NCBI GenBank assembly: GCA_022578605.1
Contig: MU394136.1
Location: forward strand, 1 to 57,500
Origin: Camillea tinctor
Lineage: Eukaryota; Ascomycota; Sordariomycetes; Xylariales; Xylariaceae
Direction: 5' to 3'
DNA: 57,500 nt
The position numbers and the translations under genes are program-made. This document shows positions 45,101-57,149 of this stretch, in pieces. The notes below the pieces were generated by a model, which was not told the origin of the DNA, did no database searches, and worked only from the letters and a program-made list of their open reading frames with translations. Within the stretch, counting starts at the first letter, position 1. Each line of letters begins with the position of its first letter.

Positions 45101-48100
45101 TTAATAAAGTTAAATTAATAATATAATAATAAATAAGCATTTAATTTAAGTAATTAATTAGTATAAAAAAAAATAAAAAGTTTACGCTTTTTTATTAATA
45201 GCAAAGTTATAAATTATAATAAACTTTTTTTAAAAAACTAAACATTTTATAAAAGCTATTTTATTTCGTTATAATTTAAAAAATAACTTTTTAAAAATAA
45301 AATAAAATAAATAACTTATAACATAATTGTTTTAAAATATTAATATAATAATAAAAAAATAAAAAAATACGTTATTAAAATATTATTAATAACTTTAAAA
45401 ACTAATGCTATTATTATTAAATATTTTAAAGCAATTTAGCTTATTATAAAAAAATATTATAAATAGCTATTAAAATATTGCTTTATACTTAATTATTACT
45501 TTATTATATAAAAAAATAAAAAAATAGTAATAATACTTAAAGTTAAAAAAACCGATTTTTTTATTTATAAAGCTTAAAAATTTATAGCTTTACTATTATG
45601 TTTAAAAAAAAGCTTAAATAAAATAGTAGCTAAAAAAATAGTATAAATAGCATTATAAATAAAACTTATTAGCTTTTAATATATTAAAGCAATTTTTAAA
45701 AAATTAACTATTAACTTAATAATTAATTTTATTTATAATATAAAATTAACATTAATAAACGGTTAAAAAACTATATTAGTAACTTTAAATATTTAAAAAG
45801 TTTTTAACGCTTTTTTAAAAAATAAGCTATTTAATAAAATAATAAAATAAAGCTAACTAAATACTGCTATTAAGCTAATTAAAAGCTTTTTATTAAGCTG
45901 TTAAATATTTATTTACTTAAAAGCTTTTATTATACTTTTTAAAAAAATTATATATAAAACTTTTTAAAGCTTTTTTTAGTTTTTTATGCTATATATGCTA
46001 TACTTTTATAAGTTAATAAAAAAAAACTTTTTTAAATAAAAATATGCTAATAATATAGCAATTTTTACATATAAAAAAACATTAATAAATAATATTAAAG
46101 TTACTTAAAAAAAAATAAATAAAATTTTTAAATATAGCAAATTTAATAAAATAGCTTTTAGTTTAAAAAAAATAAAAATTATTTACTTTATTAAAAAAAA
46201 ACAATTTAACTTAATTATTAACTTAATAAATAACATTAAAATTAAATTTATTTTTATATAAAACTTTAATATTTTAAAAGCTTTTATTGCTTTAAAATAA
46301 TTAAAAATATATTTAAATAAAAAACTAAAATATAAAAAATATATAAAAATAAAAGTAATTAAAGCTATAAAAATCTTTAATTATATTAAAGCTTTATTTG
46401 CTATAATTAAAAGTTTTTTTATTGTAAATTTTTATAAAGTAATAAAAACTATTTTATTATTAATACTACTATATAGTAATAAAATATAGTATAAAAGTTA
46501 AAAATTCCTTATTAAAAAAATAGTTAATATTTGCTAAAAGTTCGTTAATATTTAATTAAAAATATATATAATATTAATATAAAAAGCTTTAATTAAAGCA
46601 ATTAAAAAAATTTTTTTAATATAAAAAACGTTTTTTAAAAATGCATTATTTATAGCAATAAACATATTTATAGCTAAAATAATATTTAATTAAGTTAAGT
46701 ATAAATACGTATATAAACTATAAATAATACATAAAAGTTATTTATTAGCTTTTAAAACTATTTTAAAAAAAATAGCTAAAAATAAAAAAGTAAAAAAATT
46801 ATAAAAAGCTTTAACGAGCTTATAGTTAATTAATTAGCTTTTTTTATTAATAAAACGCAATATTTTATATTTTTTGCAGTTTAATAAAAGCTTTAAAATA
46901 AACTTTATAAAAAAAATTAATAAAAAAAAAGTAATTAAATTGTTTATATAATAATTTATAATAAAAGCTTTTTAAAAAATTATAATATTTTTAAATAAGT
47001 TTAAAAATAAAAAAAGCTTAAGTTATAAATATATAATATATTAAAGCTAAAAAAAAATTATAGCAATTAATAAAAGTATAAATATTTACAAAGTAATATT
47101 TAATATTAAAGCTTTAAAAGCTTTTAAAAGCTTATAAAAAACAATTAAACGTTTTTTTATAAATTAAATTATTTTATATATAAATAATATAGTTATTATA
47201 TAAAGCGCTTAAAAAAACGCTTTAATTACTTTTTAAAAAATATTTATAATTATTTATAAGCTTATTAAAATTTATAATATAATTTTTAAATAAAGCTTTA
47301 ATTATTGCAAAATAAAAAATAATAAAAAAGCTAACTTTTTTATAAAGTTAAAAGCTATTAATAGCTTTATAAACTTTAATATAACACTAATTATAATAAG
47401 TATTAAAGTAATAACTAAATTTTATATATAAAACTAAATAAATAGTTAATAAAAAAATATTAACATTTTTAATAGTTTTTAATTTATAAAAATTATTTAT
47501 AATTTAAAAAAGTGCTTTTAAATATTTTTACTTTTTAAAAAAACTTTTAATTAATACTTTAATATTATATTAACTTATAAAAACTATAGTTAATATTATA
47601 AACAATTTTAACATTATAACTTAAAAATTTATTGCATTTATATTTTATTTTTATTAAAAATATAACGTAAAACTTTAAAATATATAATACACTATATTAA
47701 TAACTTAATAATATTAAAAAATTAATTTAAACTTTTAAAATTTATAATAAAATTAAATAATAATAAATAAAGTAAATATAGCTATTTAATAAAGTTATAC
47801 TAATTAAAGCTTATTAACTTAAATAATAAATATATATATTAAATATAGCTAATTTAAAACTTATTAAAATTTTAAAAATTTTACGTAGCTATAAGCTACT
47901 TTAACTAAATATGCTTACTTTTTAAGCTTAAAAAAAATGGTGCTATAATTAATAAAATAAGAAAAAATAATAAATGTTAAAAATAGCATTAAAAAGCAAA
48001 AACAAAAAGCTAAAAATAGTAGCCCTTATAAAGCTATAAAATAACAAAAAAAATAATACTTTTATTTTATAATAACTAATTTTAAACAAATAAAAAACAT

Positions 48101-48400
48101 AAAGTTATAAAAAAAGTTTTTAAAATTATTTATCATTTACTAAATAATAGCTATACGGCTTAAACAACAGCCTATTAAAGCATAAAACATCACTTAAAAA
48201 CAAAAAAAACTTTTTAGCACCCCCTTAAAAACAATAAATCAAAATAAAATTATATAATAGCAAGTTAGCAAGACTGGCTTATAGCGGCTACTAATTAAAA
48301 AATAATAAGCCTTAAAGGCAAAAAATAGCTTTAATAAATGTAAATACATTTATACAAATAAATACACTTATAGCTTGCCACGTCTTATACCCTTAAGGAG
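42165..48400 (+). mobile_element. RIP-degraded AT block with retroelement traces
   Basis: About 6.2 kb of nearly pure A/T with sharp edges. Two ghosts on the + strand suggest a retroelement. At about 43477-43507 the frame reads YCNKKILCYNCKKK, with C-x5-C-x2-C spacing like the zinc knuckles of gag or LINE ORF1. At 47177-47188 the frame reads YINN in the context LYINNIVI, what the reverse-transcriptase box YIDD becomes after G-to-A changes (GAT/GAC to AAT). The order fits a + strand element, but the 3.7-kb spacing does not match a single standard class, so nesting, truncation or LINE/copia/gypsy identity stays open. Confidence 0.6.
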
Positions 48401-48699
48401 GTTGCTGGAAAGAGGCACACGCCACTTTAGCCTAGACGTTAAACAATAAAACAAACAAACAAACCATTATGGCACCATAACGCGTTGCTTCTAGACCACT
48501 ATCGTCACCATTAAAGGAAAAAAAAAATATTAGGTATATAAACGGGAGACCTGGCTGTGAAACTATCACCATGACCTGGCTTTCTCTCACATTCGGTTTC
48601 TCAACATCGCTGGGTTCGATTCTCCCTTTTCGGTATTATTTCTATTCTTGTTTCAATTCTTGATCTTTTACTTATTATTAAGTATTATTCTCTTCCATC
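48401..48699 (+). promoter_or_regulatory. Promoter and leader of glucuronan lyase gene (TATA box)
   Basis: Composition returns to normal at about 48400. TATATAAA at about 48535-48542 lies some 160 bases before ATG 48700 in a typical TATA position for a leader of 100-130 bases. A CT-rich leader follows (48570-48695). CCATTATGGCACCA at 48464-48477 repeats the motif at 42120. Confidence 0.5.
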
Positions 48700-49935
48700 A
48701 TGAGGGCTTCATCACTTCTTGCATTAGCCAGCAGCCAGCTGGGGGCCTGCGGCACCATTCTCTGGGATGGTCGTTTCAACGACCTAGAGTCGGCCGCTGA
48801 TTTAGACAAATGGTCTTGGTCAAACCAGGTCGGCCCCTACCAGTGGTACATCCACGGCTCAGGCGCCACCACCGACTACGTGAACCTTTCCTCCGACTTC
48901 AAGAACCCGGCCGATACGGCTTCGAACCAGGGTGTGAAGATCACCCTAGACTCGACGGCGTACTGGAACGGCCAGAACATGCGCCGTACCGAGCTGATCC
49001 CCCAGACCACTGCGGCCATCAACAAGGGCAAAGTCTGGTACCACTTCAGTATAAGCCGCCGCGACACGAACGCTCCCGCGGAGACGCGCGAGCACCAGAT
49101 CGCCTTCTTCGAGAGCCACTTCACCGAGCTGAAGGCCGGCTGGCTGAGCGGCTCCAGCAATACGTCGGACCCCAACCTGCGCTGGATGGCCAACAGCGAG
49201 TCCCAGTGGAACACCGAGTTCACTGCCGGCGTCTGGCACAATGTCGCTTACGAGATCGACTTCGACGCCAACACCGTCGGCTTCTGGTACTCGACCGGCG
49301 CCGACGACCTCGCGTTGGCCGTCGAGCCCGTGTCCGTCTCGGCTTCGAGCAACGGCGCCGACTGGCACCTGGGCGTGCTGGAGCTTCCGCGGGACGGCTA
49401 CGCGGACACGAACGAGGACCTTTTCTTCTCCGGTGTGTACATCGAGAGCGACAGCATTACGACTTCCGTTGCTGGACCCGGTGGTGAGAGTGCTTGAATA
49501 TATCCCCCCGCTGTGAAGTGAATACAGGTTGTTAAATGGCTTATGTGAGAAATAGGAGCGTCGGGAAGCGATGGAAACTCGAGTTCTACTACCATTACTT
49601 CTTCTGTAGTTGCTGCTACTTCTTCTTCTTCTTCTACCACCCAGGCTAGCACCACCACAGTGGTTCCCCCCACTACGGCCCTGACCATACCGACTACGGC
49701 GACCACCCTACAGACATCGACCACTAAGGCCCCCTCTGTCTCTACAACCCAGGCCGCAGCTTCTAGCTCTACCTCAACGTCTGTTCTCGCTGCCACGAGC
49801 ACTGCGGCCGGCACTGCGGCGTGTGCTCAGGCTAAGTGGGCGCAATGCGGAGGTATCAATTGGACCGGCTGCTCGACATGTGCTTCAGGGACAACATGCA
49901 AAGTTCAAAACGACTACTATTTCCAATGCCTATAG
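48700..49935 (+). CDS. Secreted glucuronan lyase (PL20-like) with C-terminal CBM1
   Basis: Exon 1 (48700-49483) and exon 2 (49556-49935) give 387 residues. The 72-nt intron (GTGAGA...AATAG) removes a TGA and keeps frame. Residues 1 to about 17 are a signal peptide. The catalytic part (about 18-262) has the PL20 hallmarks I recognise from fungal beta-1,4-glucuronan lyases: [64 protein letters not shown] and [14 protein letters not shown], on a jelly-roll fold. A Ser/Thr-rich linker (263-349) leads to a CBM1 (350-387) with [16 protein letters not shown] and YYFQC, including the aromatic cellulose-binding face. The enzyme cleaves polyglucuronate by beta-elimination outside the cell; the CBM would tether it to cellulose. 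It sits between two AT blocks. Confidence 0.92.
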
Positions 49936-51758
49936 CCTGGTAGAAAGCGGAAACGCAGCATTCTTAGCAGCTAGCTTCTTGTACATAATTATCTGTTTTC
50001 TTTTCTTTTTTCTTGCCAGTCTGATGTACGTAATCCGCAGGGCAAGGTTTGGTTGACTGGGCAGAATATAGCTCCCCGAACACATCATATCTCACCATTA
50101 GTCGTGCAATGTTGTCTATCCCGTGAAATAAGGCTTGAAGTTGCACTGACCAGTCTCCAATCCAAGGCATTTTATTTGTGTTACCCCTGAAACAGCCATA
50201 CATGATGTATCACTTCACCATGCTGCTTCAATAATATACATTGAGCCTAGAGTGCTTGGGGACATGAGGGGGGGGAGGGGGGAGAAGCGGCCCATACGTA
50301 GATAATAAGGTAGTATCCCTCTGCCGTCGTAGATAGGCAATCTCTACTTGCAAGATGCAGAAAAGGGGCGTACTACTGAGGGGCCTGAGAAGGATCATGG
50401 TCTGCCTATGGAATTGGTCAAGTAATTACCTGTCAACCATGAATGATATCTACCATATGCTAGTTCGTTCAGTTTAGCTTTTATGGTTTATAACCCCAAT
50501 ATTTTCTGTTTTCTACCCCCAAGCCTCTATGTTCACTCATTAGCCGACTCGTCAGAGTGCCTAAACCTCCCCTTTCAAGTGTAGTAAGCTAGTCAAAGAC
50601 CATCTCTGTATGTATCAGCATTGATCATTCTCGGGTTCTTCCTATAGCCAGTATTTGCAGTGGTGGCAACTTCTCAGCCCATCAGCGCAATCGTCCTCCC
50701 TGTGCCCTCATTATCATAAATATCCAGATGGTTTTGTATGATTAATTTTCTTGCTATAACTAGGTGAAGGTTTTGACTTGTATGTATTTCATACAATCCC
50801 ATCAGTGGCGTGCCAAGAACGGGTTTAGAACTACATACATTCAGGGCCCACTCCGTTTAGACGAGCGTAACCAGAAAGATATGATAAATAAACCGCGGAT
50901 TCCACCGAATCATAGGATATACTTGACTTAAGAATGTTTCGACCTTCGCCAAAATCATTTGAGGTCCGTAGCACACCTAAATGTGTCTGTTCAAATTCTT
51001 GAGCAAGATGCAGGATTTTGAATATTTGTGGGTCGTTGCTAGAGTCGAATTGTGAACCCGAATACGAATCAAGTAACCACCTCACTGCATAGCTCCATTG
51101 TCAAAGGATTCTACGGAGAGTATCCGGTACCTAGTAGCATGCGACCTTCTAGTTGGTATACACTATGTAGTCCAGAGACCCCGGACTACCCTACATAAAA
51201 GAATCCCTCCCAGCTCACATACTGCCTGCAAGGTCCACGTAGGGTGCAGATCCGGGTCGAAAAAAAAGAATGGGTATATGCCCACAAGCCAATAGGTAGC
51301 CTAGAAATAGTGAGCTCTAGCCCTGATATAGCAATAGCTTAGACTGCAAGGATTCCTCCTTATATGTATATTCAGCCCAAAAGCCCTAACCTAGGCAAAT
51401 CGCTTTGCCGCTGTCTTTCTGGTTGTGGCACGCAGAACGCATGTGCTTGGGTCCTTTTTTTTCTCCCTAGTTTTAACAGCTAAGAAACTTGTGCCGCAGG
51501 CACGCTCAATGGAGGGGGAGAATCTAGTTCAGGAGGTTCAAGCCTCAACGTGCCATTGGGTCAGCATCCCCTGCCTTGTTGGTCTTACATACGGGATCCG
51601 CGGCCTATGCGTTCTGCGGTCTGCACAAAACCATCAATTTATGGATGTAACTCAGGAATATCTAGCTAGTATCATCCCTTCTCTCAAGATATTTTGTGTT
51701 TCTCAATCTTATGGCAGCGCCTATTCCATCCTACAATTTCTAAAGTCAATATAGCAAG
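49936..51758. other. Intergenic inside the island
   Basis: About 1.8 kb between the lyase and the oxidase. A 109-codon frame at 51425-51754 lacks domains and was rejected. A G-run lies at 50265-50282. No gene was recognised. Confidence 0.4.
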
Positions 51759-53507
51759 ATGCTTGCGCTGTGGTGTGTTGCAGTTGCATCGGCGCTGGTG
51801 AGGGGGCAGACAATCAACACGCCAGACCTACATCCTGTTGCCGGGCTTGCCGCGAGAGGAATCAGATCACCTCGACTTGACGACCTCTTCTTGAGCGCAA
51901 ACGACGGTGATGACGATACCTGCTATTGTTCCCTCGCAGTATGATTCTTACCCCTTTCCTTGAATCTCGCACCCGTTCTCGTGAATACAAGTTCTCACTA
52001 TAACCCAAGTGCGAGACTCTAGCAGCCACTTTCGGCGGTGCGCAAGTTAGCTCCGTCGGTCAGGAAGCCTACGATACCAGACTCAATAGATTCTGGTCAG
52101 CCCAACAGGCTCAAGAAACGAAACCGCAGTGCTTCTTCCACCCTTACGATGCTGAGGATATATCCGTTGCTATTCTTGTGTCCCGTGCAACTCAGTGCCC
52201 GTTTGCGGTCAAGGGCGGTGGACACGCAGCGTTCAAGGGGGCTTCTAATAGCGATGGCGGCATCACTATCGACTTCATAAATATGGTTCAGGTAGTACCC
52301 AGTGCCGATCACAAGACCGTAGCTATTGGTCCCGGAAACACCTGGTTCGATGTTTATAGCACTCTGGAGAACTATAATCTTACCATGGTTGGTGGTCGAG
52401 TAGCATCAGTTGGTGTAGGTGGTTTGCTATTGGGAGGTATGTCTCACGCCCGCACAGCTCAGGATATCCGGATAGACACTGACTATATTGGTAGGTGGCA
52501 TATCGTTCTTCAGCGGACAATATGGGTGGGCCTGTGATAATATCGTCAGTTACGAGGTTGTTGTTGCGTCCGGCGAGATCCTTCATGTCAACTCGACCAC
52601 TCACCCAGACCTTTTCTGGGCTCTCCGTGGCGGCGGCGGTAACTTTGGAGTTGTCACAAAATTTGTCGCCAAAACCTTCAAACAAGGGCCCATGTGGGGA
52701 GGCTTCGTGATTTACGACATGCAAAGCACAAGGTCCGCCATTATTGATGCCATGGTAGGTTGGGGTACTAAAGGTGGACTGCAAGACCCGAAGAGCGCGA
52801 TGATAGTATCTTTCACCTACATCCAGCCATACAGCTCATGGATGATAGCAACAATCCTAGACCATGCCGAGCCACAGGCGCCGGGAAACCACCCTGAAGT
52901 CTTCAATGATTTCTTCGTTGGTAATGCTATGGACGACTCCACCAGGACAACATCTCATTCGAACTTGACCATGGAGATCGACTTAATGAGCCCTTTCGGC
53001 TCACGACAAAGCTACTGGATGTTTAGTACATATTTAGACAAGCAACTCGCCTCTGATCTGGTGGACATCCAACGAGAGGAGATCACTCCCATTGCCAACG
53101 TCCCGGGCCTAGTTGCCTCCATGAGCTTCCAGATTGTCAAAGGGAAGCAGCTTCAAGGAAAGTCGAGCAAGGAAGGCAACGCACTAGGTGTCGGGAAGAG
53201 ACCCCTCCTAGTCGCTAACTTAGCTTTCTCGTGGGCTCTCCAATCAGATGACAAGGCAGTCTTGAATGCGCTCAACAATATCGTTAGCAGAGCGAAGTCT
53301 ACGTCCGAGGAGCGTGGACTGTTCCACCCGTTCCTCTACATGAACTATGCCAGCCAGTGGCAAGACCCAATCGCCGGATACGGTACCGAGAATAAGGAGA
53401 AACTCCTGAAGATTTCGAAGAAGTACGACCCTGAAGGGGTCTTCCAGAAGCTTCACCCTGGGTATTTCAAACTCCATGGTGCCCCCACGGAATGGAAAGA
53501 CGAATGA
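51759..53507 (+). CDS. Secreted FAD-linked oxidase (BBE/AA7-like)
   Basis: Exons 51759-51938, about 52010-52436 and 52495-53507 give about 539 residues. Intron 2 (58 nt, GTATGT...GGTAG) is canonical. Intron 1 has a GTATGA donor and only AAG (52009) or GAG (52015) acceptors keep frame. A signal peptide covers residues 1 to about 17. The FAD_binding_4 domain shows KGGGHAAFKG with His132 as the expected covalent FAD ligand, then GGGISFFSGQYGWACDNIV. HPDLFWALRGGGGNFGVVTKF is the flavin-fold signature and YGTENKEKLLKISKKYDPEGVF the berberine-bridge C-terminal motif. The usual second (Cys) flavin link position is Val, suggesting a single covalent bond. Relatives oxidise oligosaccharides or secondary metabolites using O2; the lyase next door makes oligosaccharide plausible. 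Confidence 0.88.
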
Positions 53508-53770
53508 TATGCCGGAATTGCACCTATGGTGCGGTTAATTCAGGCGAGAAGGGGTAGAAATAGCAATGAAGGGTTGACTGATGGAAGAATTTGGGTCTGA
53601 TATTCCCTTGCTCACGTTCAATGGTCATGGAAATACATCTTAGAATTCTAGATATATCAATATATATAGAATTGTTCTAGGTACCAGTTAGTCAGAACCT
53701 TTTGTCATGCAAAAACCTAGGGGCTAGAATCTATATCTTAAAGGTTATTACCATTTATCCACACCTTTGT
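53508..53770. other. 3' flank of oxidase gene
   Basis: Short transition zone with TATATCAATATATATAG around 53650; composition drops to pure A/T from about 53770. Confidence 0.4.
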
Positions 53771-55890
53771 AAACACCCCTACATTAAAAACACTAAAATA
53801 TATAACAAATTACTAAAATACTATAACTTTAATAATACATAAAAATTTTTAAAAAAAAATAGTAAAAATAAAATAAATACATAATAAAAATGCCTTTTTT
53901 TTAATTAATTTATATATTTAATTAAAGCTTAAATAATGCAATTAAAACGCGTATATATTAATAAGTATACTATAAATTTGTTTAACTTTTTATTATTAAA
54001 TTTTTTATTTAATTTATTACTTAAATTTTTTATTTAATTTTAATTTGTTTTTAGTTTTAAAAGTTATAAATTGTTTTTTAGTAATTTTTTTATATATAAC
54101 TTAAATTTAAATTAATTTTATAAATGTTTTGTTAAAATTAAAAACTTTTTTATGCTTTTTTTTATTTAGCGCTTTATTTTTAATTTAAAACTTTTTAATT
54201 TTTTTTATAAAAAAAACGCTTAGTTTTTTTTTAAAAGCTTTAATAGTTAATTTAAATATAATTTTTAATTAAAAAGTATAAAATTTATTAAAATTTTTAA
54301 TTTAATAGCTAATTATTAATATTAAAAAAAATTATACTTTAAAAGTTTAATTATAGTTTTATATTTATTATTTTTATTACATTTTAAATTTTTAAATATT
54401 TTAAAGCTTTTTTATAATTAATAAGCTAATTTTTAATAGTTTTAAACCTTATTATAATAATTTTTTTAATAAAAGTTATTTTTTTTACTTTAATATAAGT
54501 TTTAATAAAGTTAATTTTATTTATAAGTAATTTATTAGTTTAAAAAGCTAATTTATTAAAATAATAACAATAATATGTTTTTAAAAAGTTAAATAAACTA
54601 TTATTTAAAAATTAAAAACTATAAAAGTAATAAGTTAAAAAAAAATATAAGTAAATATTATAATAAAAATAAGTAAATATAAATTTTAGTTAAAAAAAAG
54701 TGCGTTAATATACTTTTTTTATAATACACGTAAAAAAAATCGCAAAATTATAAAAATAAAATTAATTTATTAATATATAATTTTTATAGCTATTTAATAT
54801 TAAAAAGTAAACTTTTAATAAATTATAAAAAAAAGTAATTAGTTTAAAGTAAAAAAACTTATTATAGCTACTTTATAATTATTGCATTAAATAATTATTT
54901 ATTTTTTAAGCATATAAAGTATTAATTTACTATATTTTTAAATTTTTTAATAAACTATAAAGTTTAAAATTTTTTATTTTTAAAAATAATTTTAAAAGTT
55001 AATATTTAATTTATTATATTAATATACTTAATAAATAAAGTTTAAAAATAAAATTACAAACTTTTTATAAAAGCTTTATAAATTTTAAAAGTTTTAAAAA
55101 TTAAGCTATTAATTTTTAATAAAATAGTTAATAAAATTATTAAAATAAACTTTAAAATAAATTATAAATTATAGTTAGCTATTAAATTTTTTTTATTTAC
55201 GTTAAAAGTTAATTTAAGTTATATTTTTTTATATTTTTTTTATATGTTAAAATATTAGTTTATAGCTTTAAAAATAAAAATATTAAATTTAAATACTTTT
55301 ATTTTGCAGCTTATTTTAATTTAAATAATTAAATTTTATTATATAAAGCGTTTAGTTTAATTATAGCTTATTTTTTTTTAATATTTATTATTAAAAAAAG
55401 TTATTATATAATTTTACAAATTACGTTGTAAAATAAAGTAAAACTTAAAAACTTTTAGCGTAAAATTTAATAAATAAAACTTTTTTTTTACTTACGTGTT
55501 AATTTTATTTATATATAATAGCTTAATAAGCTTTATTATTTATAAAAATAATTAAAAAAAGTTATAAAAAAATACTATATTTTATAGCTATAACTTTAAA
55601 AAATAAACGCTTTTATTTAATATTATAAATAGCACGTTTTAAGTTAATGTTTATATATAAAAGCATTTTAAAATAATAAAAAATAAATAAAGTTTAATAA
55701 AATTATCGTAAAAAAACTAAAAAAAAGTGCAATATTTTATAAATAGCTAAAAATAAAGTTATTTATAGCATTAATTTTACTATAGTTTTTACGTAAAAAC
55801 TTTTTAAAAAAATTACGTAAAAAACTTTAATTTTAAATTTACATATTAGCTTTACTGCTTATAAATAGCATTAAAAGTAAATTTCATATA
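53771..55890. repeat. Third AT-rich RIP-degraded block
   Basis: About 2.1 kb of A/T with stop codons in all frames. No frame longer than background and no recognisable motif on either strand. The edges are sharp (CCACACC at about 53760 and GTGGTTTATATGTG at about 55917), as for an inserted repeat mutated by RIP. Confidence 0.8.
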
Positions 55891-56731
55891 TATAAGTAAA
55901 GTAGTTAGTAATAAGGTGGTTTATATGTGATTTGGTATTTCCAATGTGGAGATGTTTGCAAAGGTGTGGATGGATAGTACTGCCTAACGATGATACACCA
56001 TTGAATGATGACTTGACAGCATAGTTTATGCGGCTTTACGATACATTCTCCTAGCGGTCCAGTTATGAAGAAAAATTCGTTAAGACGGCCAAGCAGAGGC
56101 CAATGCCTATTTGTTAAAAATTACCTCCCTATATTAAGGTGTTTGTAGTTCGGGGGAGGGAGATTACGGGATACTTACACAAGATACAAACATTTCGCCT
56201 TATAGACCACCATTCAGTGTCATTATCATGAATATTTCGTCTAACTTGTTTGATATGTATCAGCAATCTATTAGGAACTTTGTTTCATATGCGCAGTACA
56301 GGATCAGTTTGACAATGTGGAACAAGACAGAGTAATCGGGAACTTACATGAAGAGAACGATGGTTTCAACTTCAAATCAGTTCCACATTTCGCCCGCAAT
56401 TCTGTACGACTCTGGCTTGTCTTATGTGTAATGAGTATGGCCGACTATGAATATAGGTTTCTTCATGTTACTCTCTAGTTATCAAGGTTTCGGCTATTAT
56501 ACAACCCCCGCCAATAGTCACGACGATACCAAGGCTTGGACAATGTAAAAAAGGTTCCTGACGCACAAAAAAACAAAAACAAATGGTTTTAGGCTATATA
56601 GCCTATGCTCTACCCTCTTGTGTCAATCTTCATCAGCCTTCTGATATTTCCAGAGAAAAACTTCGGAAGACAACGTATATTATAAAGTTTTATATGCCAT
56701 CACGTACTTCGCAGTCAATAAGTGCTTCAAG
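55891..56731. other. Intergenic; promoter of small secreted-protein gene
   Basis: Unique DNA of normal composition. TATTATAAAG at about 56679 is a TATA-like element close upstream of ATG 56732. Nothing else was seen. Confidence 0.4.
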
Positions 56732-57111
56732 ATGCTACCCCTAGATATTCTCCTAGTCTTCTCTGTGCTTCCGGGTCTTTGTTTCAGCAAGACCGTCCCA
56801 GAAAACTTGTGGAATCTCTACGTCAAAATCAAATCATTCGGACAATGCATGGCCTATGAGGAGGTGGGCTACTGCAGCTCATCTAACTCCAGCGTAAATA
56901 GTAAGCTAACGGTCCTAAACCTTGCTCAAGAAGGGGGGGTAGAAGAGAAGAAAAACCGTCTGGTTACCACATGCTAAAGAACCCTGTTTAACGTGGATAT
57001 ATAGCGTTCGGCTACTGTGGAGACATGTACAAATATTACAGAGGCCGAGATTTCGGCGTCATCTATATCCAGGGCAACCAGAACCGTTTCGCGGACATGA
57101 GCGTCACCTAG
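56732..57111 (+). CDS. Small secreted protein, candidate effector-type
   Basis: Exon 1 (56732-56900) and exon 2 (57005-57111) give 91 residues. The 104-nt intron has a GTAAGC donor, a TGCTAAAG branch and a TATAG acceptor; it removes the frame that would otherwise stop at 56977. A clear signal peptide (MLPLDILLVFSVLPGLCFS) precedes a mature part of about 72 residues with cysteines at 39, 48 and 61 and an aromatic, polar C-terminal half (MYKYYRGRDFGVIYIQGNQN). The same frame goes on past the TAG at 57109-57111 with GCTMGTCGG, two more Cys, so the stop may be a nonsense change (TGG to TAG) in a longer protein. No family is recognised. Its position between AT blocks is typical of fungal effector-like genes; the role is inference only. 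Confidence 0.6.
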
Positions 57112-57149
57112 GGCTGTACAATGGGAACCTGCGGTGGCACCGCAAATTC

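Noticed and set aside
48605..48630. TGGGTTCGATTCTCCC, resembling a tRNA T-arm
   Set aside because: The stem does not pair properly and no matching D-arm or anticodon arm lies upstream; it is in the lyase leader.
51425..51754. 109-codon frame just before the oxidase gene
   Set aside because: Overlaps the expected promoter; no homologous-looking motif.
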